Positions 55,185-63,656 of a DNA stretch of 64,000 bases are shown in pieces. Every line of letters begins with the position of its first letter. Position 1 is the stretch's first letter. Where the stretch lies: positions 310,001 to 374,000 of the forward strand of contig NZ_JAFFID010000001.1 of assembly GCF_017355955.1 (NCBI RefSeq), written 5' to 3'. The translations under genes and the position numbers were made by a program. Origin of the DNA: Sabulibacter ruber. GTDB lineage: Bacteria; Bacteroidota; Bacteroidia; Cytophagales; Hymenobacteraceae. The notes beneath the pieces were generated by a model. The model was not told the origin of the DNA and searched no databases. It worked only from the letters and a program-made list of their open reading frames with translations.

Positions 55185-55247
55185 TTTCGCTTATATCTTT
55201 AATTCTTTTAGTAAAACACAAACAACCATAACCCAAAAAAGAAAGCA

Positions 55248-56405
55248 ATGAAAAAGTTTCTTTTAACAGCAGCAGCGGCAATCTCCATGCAAGTGGCGTT
55301 TGCACAGACCTCTGCCGTAACCAGTGCCATCATGTACCAGCAAAAAGGTACGCTTGACAAGGCCAAAGAAGAGATTGACAAAGCCGTTGTGCACGAGAAA
55401 ACCAAAGGCAACGCAAAGGCCTGGTATTACAAAGGTGTGATCTACCAGGATATGTCTACTCACCCAATTTACGGGAAAACCGTAGATCCGGCAGATGCTT
55501 CCAGACAAGCGTTTGAGGCTTTCAACAAAACCGTTGAACTGGAGTCTACCGCTAAAAAGAAAGAGTTTACCGAGGAGGCCAACAAACGGAAAGAAGCGCT
55601 GCAAAGCAACATGTATGCGTTTGCTTTGAACGAAGGGGTAGAGCACTACAACAACAAAAAGTTCGCGGATGCTCAGAAAGCATACATGCAGGCCATCACG
55701 TATAAGCCAGAGGATACCACGGCTTATATCTACGCCGCTTATGCTGCTGCCGGGGCTGAAGACTACGCCAGCGCTAAGAAACTGTACAACCAATTGGTAG
55801 ACAAGAACCTGGCTTCTCCTACGGTGTTCAACCAATTGCTGTACATTTCCAGCAACGTAGAGAAAAACGATCAGGAAACACTGGCTATCCTGGAGAAAGC
55901 CCGTGCCAAATATCCTAACGACCGCAACTTCATGTTGCAGGAGCTGGATCTTTACCTGAAGTCTGGTAGAGAGAAAGAAAGCATGGCGAAATTGGATGCC
56001 GCTATCCAGGCAGATCCTAACAACGCTAACTTGTACACCGTGCGTGGTAACATGCTAGAGCGTCTGAAAAAAGCCGATGACGCCCTAGCCGCCTACAAAA
56101 AAGCTGCGGAACTGGATCCAAATAACTTTGACGCTCAATACAACCTTGGGGTGTTCTACTTCAACAAAGGTGCTAACCTGAACAACAAGGCAAACAAAAT
56201 GAGCCTTGCTGAATATCAGAAGAGCGGTAAAGCTGTTCAGGCCGAAGCCAAGAAATTCTTCGCCCAGGCACTGCCTCACTTTGAAGCTGCTCTGAAAGCT
56301 CAGCCAAAAGACCGTACTACCGTGCAGTCTCTGTTGAAAGTTTATACTGCTTTGGACAGACAAGCTGATGCCAAGCGCATGGACACTTTGCTGCAGCAAC
56401 TGTAG
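55248..56405 (+). CDS. TPR-repeat exported protein
   Basis: 385 residues. A signal peptide (MKKFLLTAAAAISMQVAFAQ) precedes 5-7 tetratricopeptide units: QKGTLDKAKEEIDKAVVHEK, HYNNKKFADAQKAYMQAITY, ARAKYPNDRNFMLQELDLYL, NPNNANLYTVRGNMLERLKK and AALKAQPKDRTTVQSLLKVY. TPR proteins of this type scaffold envelope complexes; the partner is unknown. It is 63 bases downstream of gyrA and may be cotranscribed with it. A terminator follows 17 bases after its stop. Confidence 0.87.
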   Translation: MKKFLLTAAAAISMQVAFAQTSAVTSAIMYQQKGTLDKAKEEIDKAVVHEKTKGNAKAWYYKGVIYQDMSTHPIYGKTVDPADASRQAFEAFNKTVELESTAKKKEFTEEANKRKEALQSNMYAFALNEGVEHYNNKKFADAQKAYMQAITYKPEDTTAYIYAAYAAAGAEDYASAKKLYNQLVDKNLASPTVFNQLLYISSNVEKNDQETLAILEKARAKYPNDRNFMLQELDLYLKSGREKESMAKLDAAIQADPNNANLYTVRGNMLERLKKADDALAAYKKAAELDPNNFDAQYNLGVFYFNKGANLNNKANKMSLAEYQKSGKAVQAEAKKFFAQALPHFEAALKAQPKDRTTVQSLLKVYTALDRQADAKRMDTLLQQL

Positions 56406-56422
56406 TTTTCCAATGATTTAAG

Positions 56423-56450
56423 AAAAAGGGGCTTAAAAGGCCCCTTTTTT
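56423..56450 (+). terminator. Terminator after the TPR gene
   Basis: A 10-bp stem AAAAAGGGGC / GCCCCTTTTT with a short AT-rich loop and T-run. Confidence 0.9.
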
Positions 56451-56541
56451 TATGGGTCAACTTTTCTGCCTAAAATTCATGTACGTATAGCATCCGATGT
56501 ATAAAATCCATTAGCTTTAGCTTGAATAAAAAACAATTGCT

Positions 56542-56940
56542 ATGCCTACAGAGAAAGGAATCGCTATCATTGCCCATGACGGGAAAAAAGCTGAAATGAT
56601 TGCCTTTGTGAAAGACCACTCAAAACTCTTCCAGAATTCAAAACTGGTAGCCACCGGCACAACCGGCCAATTTGTGGAACAGACCGGATTGAAAGTAAAG
56701 AAACTGCTCTCGGGTCCGAAAGGAGGGGACGCCCAGATCGCTTCTATGGTAGCAGAGGGCAAATTGAAAGCGGTCATCTTCTTCAGAGATCCTTTGGGCA
56801 AGCACCCCCATGAACCAGACGTGCAAATGCTCATGCGCCTTTGCGACTTACACAATGTAGCTTTGGCCACCAACACCTCAACAGCCAGATTGATGGTGAA
56901 GGGCCTGGAAGCGGAACTGGATTCAAGCAGCCATCAATAA
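56542..56940 (+). CDS. mgsA: Methylglyoxal synthase
   Basis: 132 residues. The family is easily recognised by GIAIIAHDGKK, ATGTTGQFVEQTGLKV, GPKGGDAQIASMVAEGKLKA and FRDPLGKHPHEPDVQMLMRL. The catalytic residues correspond to E. coli Asp71 and His98: Asp63 in GGD and His90 in HPHEP. It converts dihydroxyacetone phosphate to methylglyoxal and phosphate as a bypass of lower glycolysis. It appears to be monocistronic. Confidence 0.96.
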   Translation: MPTEKGIAIIAHDGKKAEMIAFVKDHSKLFQNSKLVATGTTGQFVEQTGLKVKKLLSGPKGGDAQIASMVAEGKLKAVIFFRDPLGKHPHEPDVQMLMRLCDLHNVALATNTSTARLMVKGLEAELDSSSHQ

Positions 56941-57005
56941 GGGGTGTAAGTATACAGGTAAACCAAACTTTCTCAATTCAGTACACAGAAGCAGTACAAA
57001 CTTGA

Positions 57006-57575
57006 ATGAGAAAGATGAACTATAAGCTGATTTTTAACAGTTTGATTCTTTTGGTTTGCGTTCTGGCTGCCTGTAGTTCGGTACGGGTGGTGAATACAGA
57101 GGCAGCCCCAAACTTCAACCTGGCTTCATATAAAACCTTCGGGTTTATGGAGGTGAATACAGGCTCAGATACTGCCAGCATTCCAATTCCTCCAGAATAC
57201 GTTTCTGCCCTGAAAACCGAAATTGCCAGACAACTCCAGCAGCGGGGTTTAACTCAGAGTTCTGCAAACCCAGATCTTGAGGTGAATCTTGGGGTAGTGG
57301 TCATGGAGAAACGGCAGACCCGGCAAACCGATATCCGGACCGATCCGCCTTTTTACATGGGCCAGAGAAGATATACCTGGAAATCCAGAGAAGTGGAAGT
57401 AGGCCGCTACAAAGAAGGAACCTTATCTGTTCACCTGGTAGACAGAGCCCAAAATGCCTTGGTGTGGAGCGCCGAAGCAGAATCTGTGGTTCCAACCAAA
57501 AACGAGAAAGTACAGGAGAGAATCTCTGAGGGAGTAGAAAAGCTATTCAGTTCTTTAACCCAGAACAGTAGATAA
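57006..57575 (+). CDS. DUF4136 lipoprotein
   Basis: 189 residues. A lipoprotein signal LILLVCVLAACSS (Cys at about 22) precedes a DUF4136 domain: FNLASYKTFGFMEV, the central LEVNLGVVVMEKRQTRQTDI and RERISEGVEKLFSSL near the end. The function of the domain is unknown. A terminator (57611) follows on the same strand. Confidence 0.85.
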   Translation: MRKMNYKLIFNSLILLVCVLAACSSVRVVNTEAAPNFNLASYKTFGFMEVNTGSDTASIPIPPEYVSALKTEIARQLQQRGLTQSSANPDLEVNLGVVVMEKRQTRQTDIRTDPPFYMGQRRYTWKSREVEVGRYKEGTLSVHLVDRAQNALVWSAEAESVVPTKNEKVQERISEGVEKLFSSLTQNSR

Positions 57576-57610
57576 ACCTAATCAACTTAGGATAATAATT
57601 ATGTTAACTA

Positions 57611-57641
57611 AAAAAGCGCTCTTATAGAAGGAGCGCTTTTT
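57611..57641. terminator. Bidirectional terminator
   Basis: An 11-bp stem AAAAAGCGCTC / GAGCGCTTTTT between the DUF4136 and TerB-like genes. Confidence 0.9.
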
Positions 57642-57695
57642 AAGTTTAGAAGAGAATGTAGGTTAAAAACAGGGTTGGTACTTTTGGATTGAATT

Positions 57696-58076
57696 TCAAG
57701 ACTTGCTTAGCTCATTAATAAATTCATCCAAGGTGTCTTTGCTGTAGCCAATGCGGCGGGCGTATTCAAGGCAAAGGTTGTACTCATTATTGTCAATATT
57801 CCCGTCCTGCAGAACCATCATCACCAATGTCTGGAGCTCCATCGTTTTTTGCAAACCTTCATCCGGAATGATAAAGGAAAGCAAAGGTAAATTATCGGCA
57901 ATAGGAGTAGTATCTTCTTCAGTAAGCCCGAGCCGTCGGCCAATGTTCACCAGAAAATCGCTTTCCTGTCTGTCCAGGTAGTTATCGGCCACCGCTACCA
58001 GAATCAGGTTCTGAAAGAAAGCCAGCTTTTTCTGTTTTGTATTTAAAAGTTCATCAAAGGATGTCTGTGTAGCCAT
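57696..58076 (-). CDS. TerB-like small acidic helical protein
   Basis: 126 residues. It looks like an isolated TerB/DjlA-type helical domain: KKLAFFQNLILVAVADNYL, EDTTPIADNLPLLSFIIPD, MVLQDGNIDNNEYNLCLEY. In TerB the metal site is formed by acidic residues; here DNYLDRQESDFLV and DGNIDNNEYN carry acidic clusters. No partner ter gene is nearby, so a tellurite role is not implied. It is a single gene on the minus strand. Confidence 0.75.
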   Translation of the reverse strand: MATQTSFDELLNTKQKKLAFFQNLILVAVADNYLDRQESDFLVNIGRRLGLTEEDTTPIADNLPLLSFIIPDEGLQKTMELQTLVMMVLQDGNIDNNEYNLCLEYARRIGYSKDTLDEFINELSKS

Positions 58077-58199
58077 AAGATTACAGAAGTTAATGTATGT
58101 TTATAGCTACTGATTTTAGGGTTGGTAAGTTTTACAGAACCATGGATGAAGGTAATAGAAGAGGCCTTATTTACTTGCCCAGTGATCTATTCTATATAT

Positions 58200-58277
58200 T
58201 ACTTAACATAATATAAATTATATGGCAAATTGTAAAAGACAGTTTAATAAGACTTATAGCTTATTATATGTTAAGTA
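58200..58277. other. AT-rich nested inverted repeat
   Basis: An outer pair (TACTTAACATA at 58200-58210 and TATGTTAAGTA at 58267-58277) encloses an inner pair AATAAG / CTTATT at 58246-58265. It lies in the 271-base gap upstream of the TerB-like gene and downstream of the next minus-strand gene. Confidence 0.5.
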
Positions 58278-58347
58278 GGCGAATAAAAGCTTTATTTCTA
58301 CTGCTTGCAATGAAAGATTCAAAACTGGCTTAGCATTCATCCGCAGC

Positions 58348-59025
58348 TTACTTTTTATAGTGGTAAAATATTCCGTTGTAAAATGGTGTCCAGACACATG
58401 CTTTCTGTCCGCAGGCTTTCAATCCCTCATTGGCCCACGTGTTACAGGTATAAAAAAGATTGTAGCTCCCTTTCGCTTCGTAAAAAGCATCATCTTCTCC
58501 GTAGTTGGCAGTGGTCTTTATAAAGATGGTATTCCCGTTTTCATCCAGATCAAACCTGCGTTGGATAAACTTTACCAGTCTTCCGTATTGCTCACGGCTC
58601 ATGTCAATCTTCCGGCAAGCCTCGCCTTCGCGTAAACTCTTGTAAAAAGTAGCATGGATGGCCGAAGAACTTAAGCCCGATACTGCCTTGAAAGCGGTAC
58701 TCACCTTCAGGTCTGCCCAGGTGGGCGTTTCCAGGTAGAACCCTTTATCGCCCCACCCGAAGGCGACAAACCTGTTGGTGGAGTCTTTGGCGAGCGTATG
58801 CTCATATTTAACATAAAGTCTCCAATCATAGACATCGTTCTTTACCGGCACTACCAGATCCGTATGAACTCCGTTGGTCAGGATGTAAATGGAAACTTCT
58901 TTTTTGGTGTTCGGCTCTGGAGCCACACTTAAACGGGACAGCACAAAAGAGGCCAGGAAATAAAGTAATACCAGACAGATAAAAGCCAGGAATACATATC
59001 CTGAGGTAACCAGAGCAGATTTCAA
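58348..59025 (-). CDS. TIGR02117/DUF2459 family membrane-anchored protein
   Basis: 225 residues. A single N-terminal transmembrane helix (about 8-30: SGYVFLAFICLVLLYFLASF) is followed by a periplasmic domain with YILTNGVHTDLVVPVKNDVY, RFVAFGWGDKGFYLETPTWA, FYKSLREGEACRKIDMSREQ and YNLFYTCNTWANEGLKACG. The conserved His, Cys and Asn residues in those segments recall an NlpC/P60-like hydrolase fold, but the activity is not established. A gene of its own, with a repeat copy in its upstream gap. Confidence 0.85.
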   Translation of the reverse strand: MKSALVTSGYVFLAFICLVLLYFLASFVLSRLSVAPEPNTKKEVSIYILTNGVHTDLVVPVKNDVYDWRLYVKYEHTLAKDSTNRFVAFGWGDKGFYLETPTWADLKVSTAFKAVSGLSSSAIHATFYKSLREGEACRKIDMSREQYGRLVKFIQRRFDLDENGNTIFIKTTANYGEDDAFYEAKGSYNLFYTCNTWANEGLKACGQKACVWTPFYNGIFYHYKK

Positions 59026-59153
59026 GGGAAAACAGGTTTTAGACCCAGAAAGTTAGTGCATAGTTGCCAAAGCGCAATAGTCCATGGGTTCACTTATAAG
59101 ACTAATAAAGCTTGGGTTGCCTCTCTCCTGCCTTGTTTCTGACTTTGGATATC

Positions 59154-59196
59154 GGCTGTTTTTGGTTTCTTTTTCCTAAAAGAGCCGCAAAACGCT
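59154..59196. repeat. Dispersed intergenic palindrome, copy 20
   Basis: GGCTGTTTTTGGTTTCTTTT, CCTAAAAGAGCC and GCAAAACGC fit the family. It sits in the divergent gap before the nucleoid-associated protein gene. Confidence 0.7.
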
Positions 59197-59250
59197 CCAA
59201 CAAATTATTGCTTTGAACTCTCTGCACGGTAGCAGATGCCACAGTTTCTG

Positions 59251-59258
59251 TATTTTTG
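59251..59258 (+). promoter_or_regulatory. -7 promoter box of the nucleoid-associated protein gene
   Basis: TATTTTTG, an exact TAnnTTTG match 42 bases before the ATG. The -33 box is unclear. Confidence 0.4.
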
Positions 59259-59300
59259 CTGCTTCTTTACTTATAAACTTTCCTTTGCAAAGCTGCTGCC

Positions 59301-60341
59301 ATGAAATTTGATACCGCTTCCCTGACCAATCTTTCCATTCACCACGTGGGCAACAAAGGACTGGAGCAGAAACTGACACTTTCAGAAAACCAGTTTGACT
59401 TTGGCGATGGCCTTGCCGAAAAGCTGGAGAAATTCTTTTTAACCAAGCTAACCCAAGCGCACGAGCGGTTCAGATTCACGCATCCCTCCTCCTTGCAGTT
59501 CAACGAAGTCTACAGCTACGCCGAGAACATCTTCGCTGACAAAGAGGCTTTCCACGAGAACACCCGCAACATTGCCCGCCATTTGTTTGAGAACTCCAGC
59601 CACCCCAAGATCAAACCAGGCGAGTTGTACGTGGCGCATTTCATCAACTGCGAGATTGAAGAGCGCGTGGTAGAAGCCGTGGGCATTTTCAAAACCGAGG
59701 TGAAAAGTGGCTACTTTGATGTTTCGCGTAAGAACCGTGATTTCACCATGGAGTACCTGGAGGGCATTGACTCCAACAAGTTTGACAAAGGCTGCATCAT
59801 CTTCAATACCCAACCCGAGGACGGCTTCATTGTGGCCATTATTGACAACCAGAACCGTGGCGAGGAAGCCCAGTACTGGCGGGAGAATTTCCTTGGCCTA
59901 ACCCAGATCAACAACGAGTTCCACCAAACCAACCACGTGCTCAACTTGGCCAAGGAGTTCATCTCTGAGCGGATGACCGAGGAATTTGAGGTAGACAAAA
60001 CCGACCAGATTGTGCTGCTGAACAAATCAGTGGAGTACTTCAACAAGCACGAGCGATTTGACAAAGAAGAATTTGAGGCCGAAGTCCTAGGCCAACCCGA
60101 TTTGATTGAATCTTTCCGGAACTATGATACTGAGTACCGCCAGAACTATGACATTGAGCTGGAAGACAGCTTTGACATTTCGCCCCAGGCGGTGAAGAAG
60201 CAGGCAAGGGTGTTCAAGAGCGTGCTCAAACTGGACAAGAACTTCCACGTGTACATCCACGGAAACAAAGACATGATTGAAAAAGGCGTGGACGAAGATG
60301 GGCGCAAATTCTACAAGCTCTACTATGAAGACGAAGAGTAA
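59301..60341 (+). CDS. Nucleoid-associated protein, 37-kDa (NdpA/YejK) family
   Basis: 346 residues, full length for the family. An N-terminal domain (SIHHVGNKG, NQFDFGDGLAEKLEKFFL), a central part with HARNIARHLFENSSHPKIKP-type helices and the conserved LYVAHFINCEIEERVVEAVG, then YLEGIDSNKFDKGCIIFNTQ and WRENFLGLTQINNEFHQTNH, and a C-terminal acidic domain. Homologues bind the nucleoid; the E. coli member YejK interacts with topoisomerases. No DNA-binding motif is evident by eye, and the role here is inferred from the family. Confidence 0.9.
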   Translation: MKFDTASLTNLSIHHVGNKGLEQKLTLSENQFDFGDGLAEKLEKFFLTKLTQAHERFRFTHPSSLQFNEVYSYAENIFADKEAFHENTRNIARHLFENSSHPKIKPGELYVAHFINCEIEERVVEAVGIFKTEVKSGYFDVSRKNRDFTMEYLEGIDSNKFDKGCIIFNTQPEDGFIVAIIDNQNRGEEAQYWRENFLGLTQINNEFHQTNHVLNLAKEFISERMTEEFEVDKTDQIVLLNKSVEYFNKHERFDKEEFEAEVLGQPDLIESFRNYDTEYRQNYDIELEDSFDISPQAVKKQARVFKSVLKLDKNFHVYIHGNKDMIEKGVDEDGRKFYKLYYEDEE

Positions 60342-60342
60342 T

Positions 60343-60382
60343 TCTGTTTTGCACCTCTTTTTATTGAATCAGCTTTTAAACG
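60343..60382. repeat. Dispersed intergenic palindrome, copy 21
   Basis: TCTGTTTTGCACCTCTTTTT, ATTGAATCAGC and TTTTAAACG. It begins 2 bases after the stop codon of the preceding gene. Confidence 0.65.
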
Positions 60383-60392
60383 TAGTTAAAAT

Positions 60393-60436
60393 AAAGAGAG
60401 CGGCTCACTTCCTCTTAGAAGTAAGCCGCTCTCTTT
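60393..60436. terminator. Bidirectional terminator before fabF end
   Basis: A 13-bp stem AAAGAGAGCGGCT / AGCCGCTCTCTTT with an 18-base loop, between convergent genes and flanked by two repeat copies. Confidence 0.88.
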
Positions 60437-60440
60437 TTCT

Positions 60441-60478
60441 ATTTTACACCTGATTTTCCTAAAAGAGGCGCAAAATGC
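60441..60478. repeat. Dispersed intergenic palindrome, copy 22
   Basis: ATTTTACACCTGATTTTCC, TAAAAGAGGCG and CAAAATGC match the family. It lies between the terminator and the end of fabF. Confidence 0.75.
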
Positions 60479-60484
60479 AATTGG

Positions 60485-61738
60485 TTATCCTTTAAACTTC
60501 CGCATAACCACCGTGGCATTGTGCCCGCCAAACCCGAAGGTGTTGCTCATTGCAATCTCTACTTGTTTGTCAATGGCTTGGTGCCGCACCAGCGGGAAGT
60601 TGGGATTGATCTCCGGATCCAAGGTTTCGCAGTTGATGGTAGGCGGAATTCTGTTTTCCTGAATGGCCAACACACAGGCAATGGCTTCCGCGGCTCCGGC
60701 GGCTCCTAACAGGTGGCCGGTCATGGATTTAGTGGCACTGATGGCTACCTTCCCAAAATCGGTACCGAATAGTTTTTCTATGGCTTTGGCCTCACTTTCG
60801 TCGCCCAACGGAGTGGATGTGGCATGTGGATTCAGATAGTCCACGTCTGCCGCGGTGATACCTGCCTCATTCAGGGCATCTTGCATACCCAACAGAGCGC
60901 CGGCTCCTTCGGGGTGCGTGGCCGTGATGTGGTAGGCATCGGCGCTAACCCCACCTCCCACTACTTCGGCCAGGATGTTGGCTCCCCTGCGCAGGGCATG
61001 CTCCAATTCCTCCAGCACCAGGGTTCCTGCCCCTTCTCCCATCACAAAGCCATCCCGGCTTTGGTCAAACGGACGGGAAGCAGTAGCCGGAGATTCATTG
61101 TTCTGCGACAAAGCTTTGATGGCGCTGAAGCCCCCTATCCCGGTTTCGGCTACAACCGCCTCAGAACCGCCGGTTACAATGGCATCCGCTTTGCCCAACC
61201 GGATGTAGTTGAAAGCATCAATGATGGCGTGGCTGGAAGAAGCACAAGCCGATACCGTGTTAAAGTTCACGCCCATGAACCTGTGCTTGATGGAGATCAT
61301 GCCGGAACTGATATCCCCGATTATTTTGGTGATGAAGAACGGATTAAAGCGAGGGACCATGTTAGTGGCAGCCAGGTTCAGGACTTCTTCCTGGAAAGAG
61401 ATCATCCCTCCCATTCCGGTTGACCAGATCACCCCAATGCGCTGCTTGTTTACTTCAGAATCCAGCAAGCCTGAATGCGCAATGGCTTCATCGGCGGCTA
61501 CCATGGCATACTGCACAAAGAGGTCCATCTTGCGGGCCGATTTTTTGTCAAAATGCGCTAATGGATCAAAGCCTTTTACCTCGCAGGCGAACTTGGTTTT
61601 GTAGTTGGTTGTGTCAAAACGGGTAATGAGGTCTGCGCCACTTTTGCCACTGAACAGTCCCTCTTTGTACTCCTGTAAATTGTTTCCAATGGGCGTAATG
61701 GCTCCCATTCCCGTAATGACCACACGTTTTAATTGCAT
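60485..61738 (-). CDS. fabF: Beta-ketoacyl-ACP synthase II
   Basis: 417 residues, full length. Active-site triad Cys165 (TVSACASSSHA), His305 (YLNPHATSTPLGD) and His342 (KSMTGHLLGAAG), as in E. coli FabF Cys163/His303/His340. It elongates acyl-ACP chains with malonyl-ACP in fatty-acid synthesis. It starts 32 bases downstream of a TetR-type regulator on the same strand, and the gap holds a site resembling the operator of that regulator. It may be the elongation enzyme of a dedicated FAS or lipid pathway rather than the housekeeping copy (inference). Confidence 0.95.
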   Translation of the reverse strand: MQLKRVVITGMGAITPIGNNLQEYKEGLFSGKSGADLITRFDTTNYKTKFACEVKGFDPLAHFDKKSARKMDLFVQYAMVAADEAIAHSGLLDSEVNKQRIGVIWSTGMGGMISFQEEVLNLAATNMVPRFNPFFITKIIGDISSGMISIKHRFMGVNFNTVSACASSSHAIIDAFNYIRLGKADAIVTGGSEAVVAETGIGGFSAIKALSQNNESPATASRPFDQSRDGFVMGEGAGTLVLEELEHALRRGANILAEVVGGGVSADAYHITATHPEGAGALLGMQDALNEAGITAADVDYLNPHATSTPLGDESEAKAIEKLFGTDFGKVAISATKSMTGHLLGAAGAAEAIACVLAIQENRIPPTINCETLDPEINPNFPLVRHQAIDKQVEIAMSNTFGFGGHNATVVMRKFKG

Positions 61739-61739
61739 G

Positions 61740-61757
61740 ACTTATTAGTAAGTAAGT
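61740..61757. promoter_or_regulatory. Second TetR-operator-like site, between tetR and fabF
   Basis: ACTTATTAGTAAGTAAGT matches 14 of 18 bases of the site upstream of tetR (62373-62390). It begins 2 bases before the fabF start codon. Confidence 0.45.
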
Positions 61758-61770
61758 TGTAAAAGCTTGA

Positions 61771-62352
61771 TTAATGTTTAACTAAAAGTTGGTTCCAGAG
61801 CTGCTCTACCGTGGTGGTGTAAAAGCTTTTCCCGCCGATCCTGGAAAGCTGAAGGGCTCCGGCCAGGGTGCTGATGAAGACACTGGCCATCGCCTTTGCT
61901 GATCCGTTGAAGTTCAGTTCCCATTTTTCTCTCCCTTCCTCGAAAACCTGCGCTAACCACCCCAGAATCGTTTCGGCCAGTCCCTTTACTTCCTGTTGCA
62001 TTCTCTCGGGCAAGGCTGGAAATGCGGCAGCAGAACTCCCAATGAGGCATAACCGGAAAGAATAATCTAGATTTTGTTTATAGTAGACCTCCATAAAGGC
62101 TGCTAGTTTCTCTTTGGGGCGCATTTCTTTTATGGAATCCAGGTGGCTCCAGGTGATAAATCTTTGCAGAGCCCGCTCAATGATTGCTTTGCCCAAATCA
62201 TCTTTAGAAGGAAAATGGTAGTGGACGGCAGCATTCTTAATGTTCAGTTCAGAAGAAAGGTGGGCATAGCTGAACTCGCCAAATCCTTTCTCTCGCATAA
62301 GGGCTTCGGCCAAGTCTAAGATCTTTTCTTTTGTATCGGTACGTGTTGCCAT
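61771..62352 (-). CDS. TetR/AcrR family transcriptional regulator
   Basis: 193 residues. N-terminal helix-turn-helix (about 1-55): TKEKILDLAEALMREKGF, SYAHLSSELNIKNAAVHYHF, PSKDDLGKAIIERALQRF. The ligand-binding C-terminal part is divergent (LAGALQLSRIGGKSFYTTTV). It is encoded immediately upstream of fabF on the same strand. Its own promoter contains the 18-base operator between the -33 and -7 boxes, so it probably represses itself and may also control fabF (inference). Confidence 0.9.
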   Translation of the reverse strand: MATRTDTKEKILDLAEALMREKGFGEFSYAHLSSELNIKNAAVHYHFPSKDDLGKAIIERALQRFITWSHLDSIKEMRPKEKLAAFMEVYYKQNLDYSFRLCLIGSSAAAFPALPERMQQEVKGLAETILGWLAQVFEEGREKWELNFNGSAKAMASVFISTLAGALQLSRIGGKSFYTTTVEQLWNQLLVKH

Positions 62353-62365
62353 AAATTATATCGCA

Positions 62366-62396
62366 CAAACATACTTACTAACTAGTAAGTAAACAA
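62366..62396 (-). promoter_or_regulatory. tetR promoter with embedded operator
   Basis: On the minus strand: -33 TTG (62396-62394), 20-base spacer, -7 TATGTTTG (62373-62366), an exact TAnnTTTG match. The operator ACTTACTAACTAGTAAGT (62373-62390, 7-bp arms, 4-base spacer) lies in that spacer and overlaps the edge of the -7 box. The tetR start codon lies 14 bases downstream. Confidence 0.7.
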
Positions 62397-62643
62397 GTTT
62401 GTTTCATATTCCTCCATGTAAACAAGTTAGGTATGCTAAATGCTATAGCAATAGTTTTAGATGCACCTGTACTGACAAAATTTCAGGCTCTTTTACCAGA
62501 ACACTCCTCATTTGAGAAATGGTCTGCAAAGCTAGGAGATATTACTTACACTAAACACTAGGGCTTTGGCTTACGTCTTAGTATAAAGCGCAAAGTCACA
62601 GGAAAGGGCGTACCTTGCGCAGCTAGACGTAACCCCCACCGGA

Positions 62644-63576
62644 ATGCATCTCTTTATTTATTCTGAACTGGAACAACACCAACAAGCTTACCTTACAAAG
62701 CAACTTCCTTCAGGTTTGGTCCCTTTTTTCTACAATCCTTCTACTCAGGAAAATGGCCTAGAATCATTCTCCAAAGCCAAACTGCTTTTTGGGAATCCAC
62801 CAGCCGACTGGTTCAATAGTGCGCCTGCCGGGCTTAAGTTCTGGCAATTAGAATCGGCGGGATTTGAACAATACCAGCAACTGCAATTATCGGCAAAAGT
62901 GGCCAACATGGGCGATTTCTTTGCCATGGCGTGTGCCGAGACCATGGTAGCGGGAATTCTGGCGCTTTACCGGGGGCTTCCCACCCTGCTCAGGTTGCAG
63001 GATGCAAAATCTTGGCAAGGCAAAAAAGTGCGGTTCACCCTGGATCTGCTCAGCGAGAAAACCGCTCTGGTATTAGGCGCTGGTACTATTGGAAAAGCGA
63101 CCAAAAAGATACTGGAAGGTTTTGGAACACAGGTAAAGATGACGGCCCGGCAAAATCCAGAAGCAGACATTCATTCCAAAGAAGAGCTCTTCCAGCGTCT
63201 GCCCCAGGCTGATATTGTAGTGAACACGTTGCCTGGCAATGCCGGGAAATACGTGTCAGCAGAATTCATCCGGCAGATGAAGAAAGGAAGCATTTATGCC
63301 AATGTGGGCCGGGGCACCACCACCGACGAACAAGCCCTGATCAGCGCCCTGCAGGAAGGGCATTTAGCCGGAGCGGTATTAGACGTGACAGAAACAGAAC
63401 CTTTGCCCCAGGACAGCCCTTTGTGGCAAATGGAGAACGTTCTGCTCACGCAACATACCGGCGGCGGGCAAGCCAATGAAGTGGAGCGCAAAATTGACCG
63501 GTTTCTGGCAAACCTGAAACGCTTTCTGGCCGGGGAGGAAATCCTTGGGCAGGTGAATCTGTCTCAAGGGTATTGA
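62644..63576 (+). CDS. D-2-hydroxyacid dehydrogenase
   Basis: 310 residues. The NAD(P)-binding motif GAGTIG (145-150) is followed by MTARQNPEADIHSK, where Arg169 suggests NADP(H) preference. Catalytic residues of the family are Arg223 (NVGRGTTTDEQAL), Glu252 (DVTETEPL) and His271 (TQHTGGG). Members reduce 2-oxoacids or act in glyoxylate/hydroxypyruvate metabolism; the exact substrate is not shown. It is transcribed divergently from tetR and on a separate unit; TACCTTGC at 62612-62619 is a degenerate -7 box. Confidence 0.9.
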   Translation: MHLFIYSELEQHQQAYLTKQLPSGLVPFFYNPSTQENGLESFSKAKLLFGNPPADWFNSAPAGLKFWQLESAGFEQYQQLQLSAKVANMGDFFAMACAETMVAGILALYRGLPTLLRLQDAKSWQGKKVRFTLDLLSEKTALVLGAGTIGKATKKILEGFGTQVKMTARQNPEADIHSKEELFQRLPQADIVVNTLPGNAGKYVSAEFIRQMKKGSIYANVGRGTTTDEQALISALQEGHLAGAVLDVTETEPLPQDSPLWQMENVLLTQHTGGGQANEVERKIDRFLANLKRFLAGEEILGQVNLSQGY

Positions 63577-63618
63577 GAAGAATCTGTTTTACGCTCGCTT
63601 ATAAAGCGTATGCTCCTT

Positions 63619-63656
63619 TGTTTTAGGCCTACTTTCACAAAAAGAAGGTTAAAACG
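63619..63656. repeat. Dispersed intergenic palindrome, copy 23
   Basis: TGTTTTAGGCCTACTTTCAC, AAAAAGAAGGTTAAAACG fit the family. It abuts the end of the AraC gene. Confidence 0.75.

Noticed and set aside
57696..58076. Tellurite-resistance cluster based on the TerB-like gene
   Set aside because: Only a single TerB-like gene; no terC, terD or terZ neighbours.
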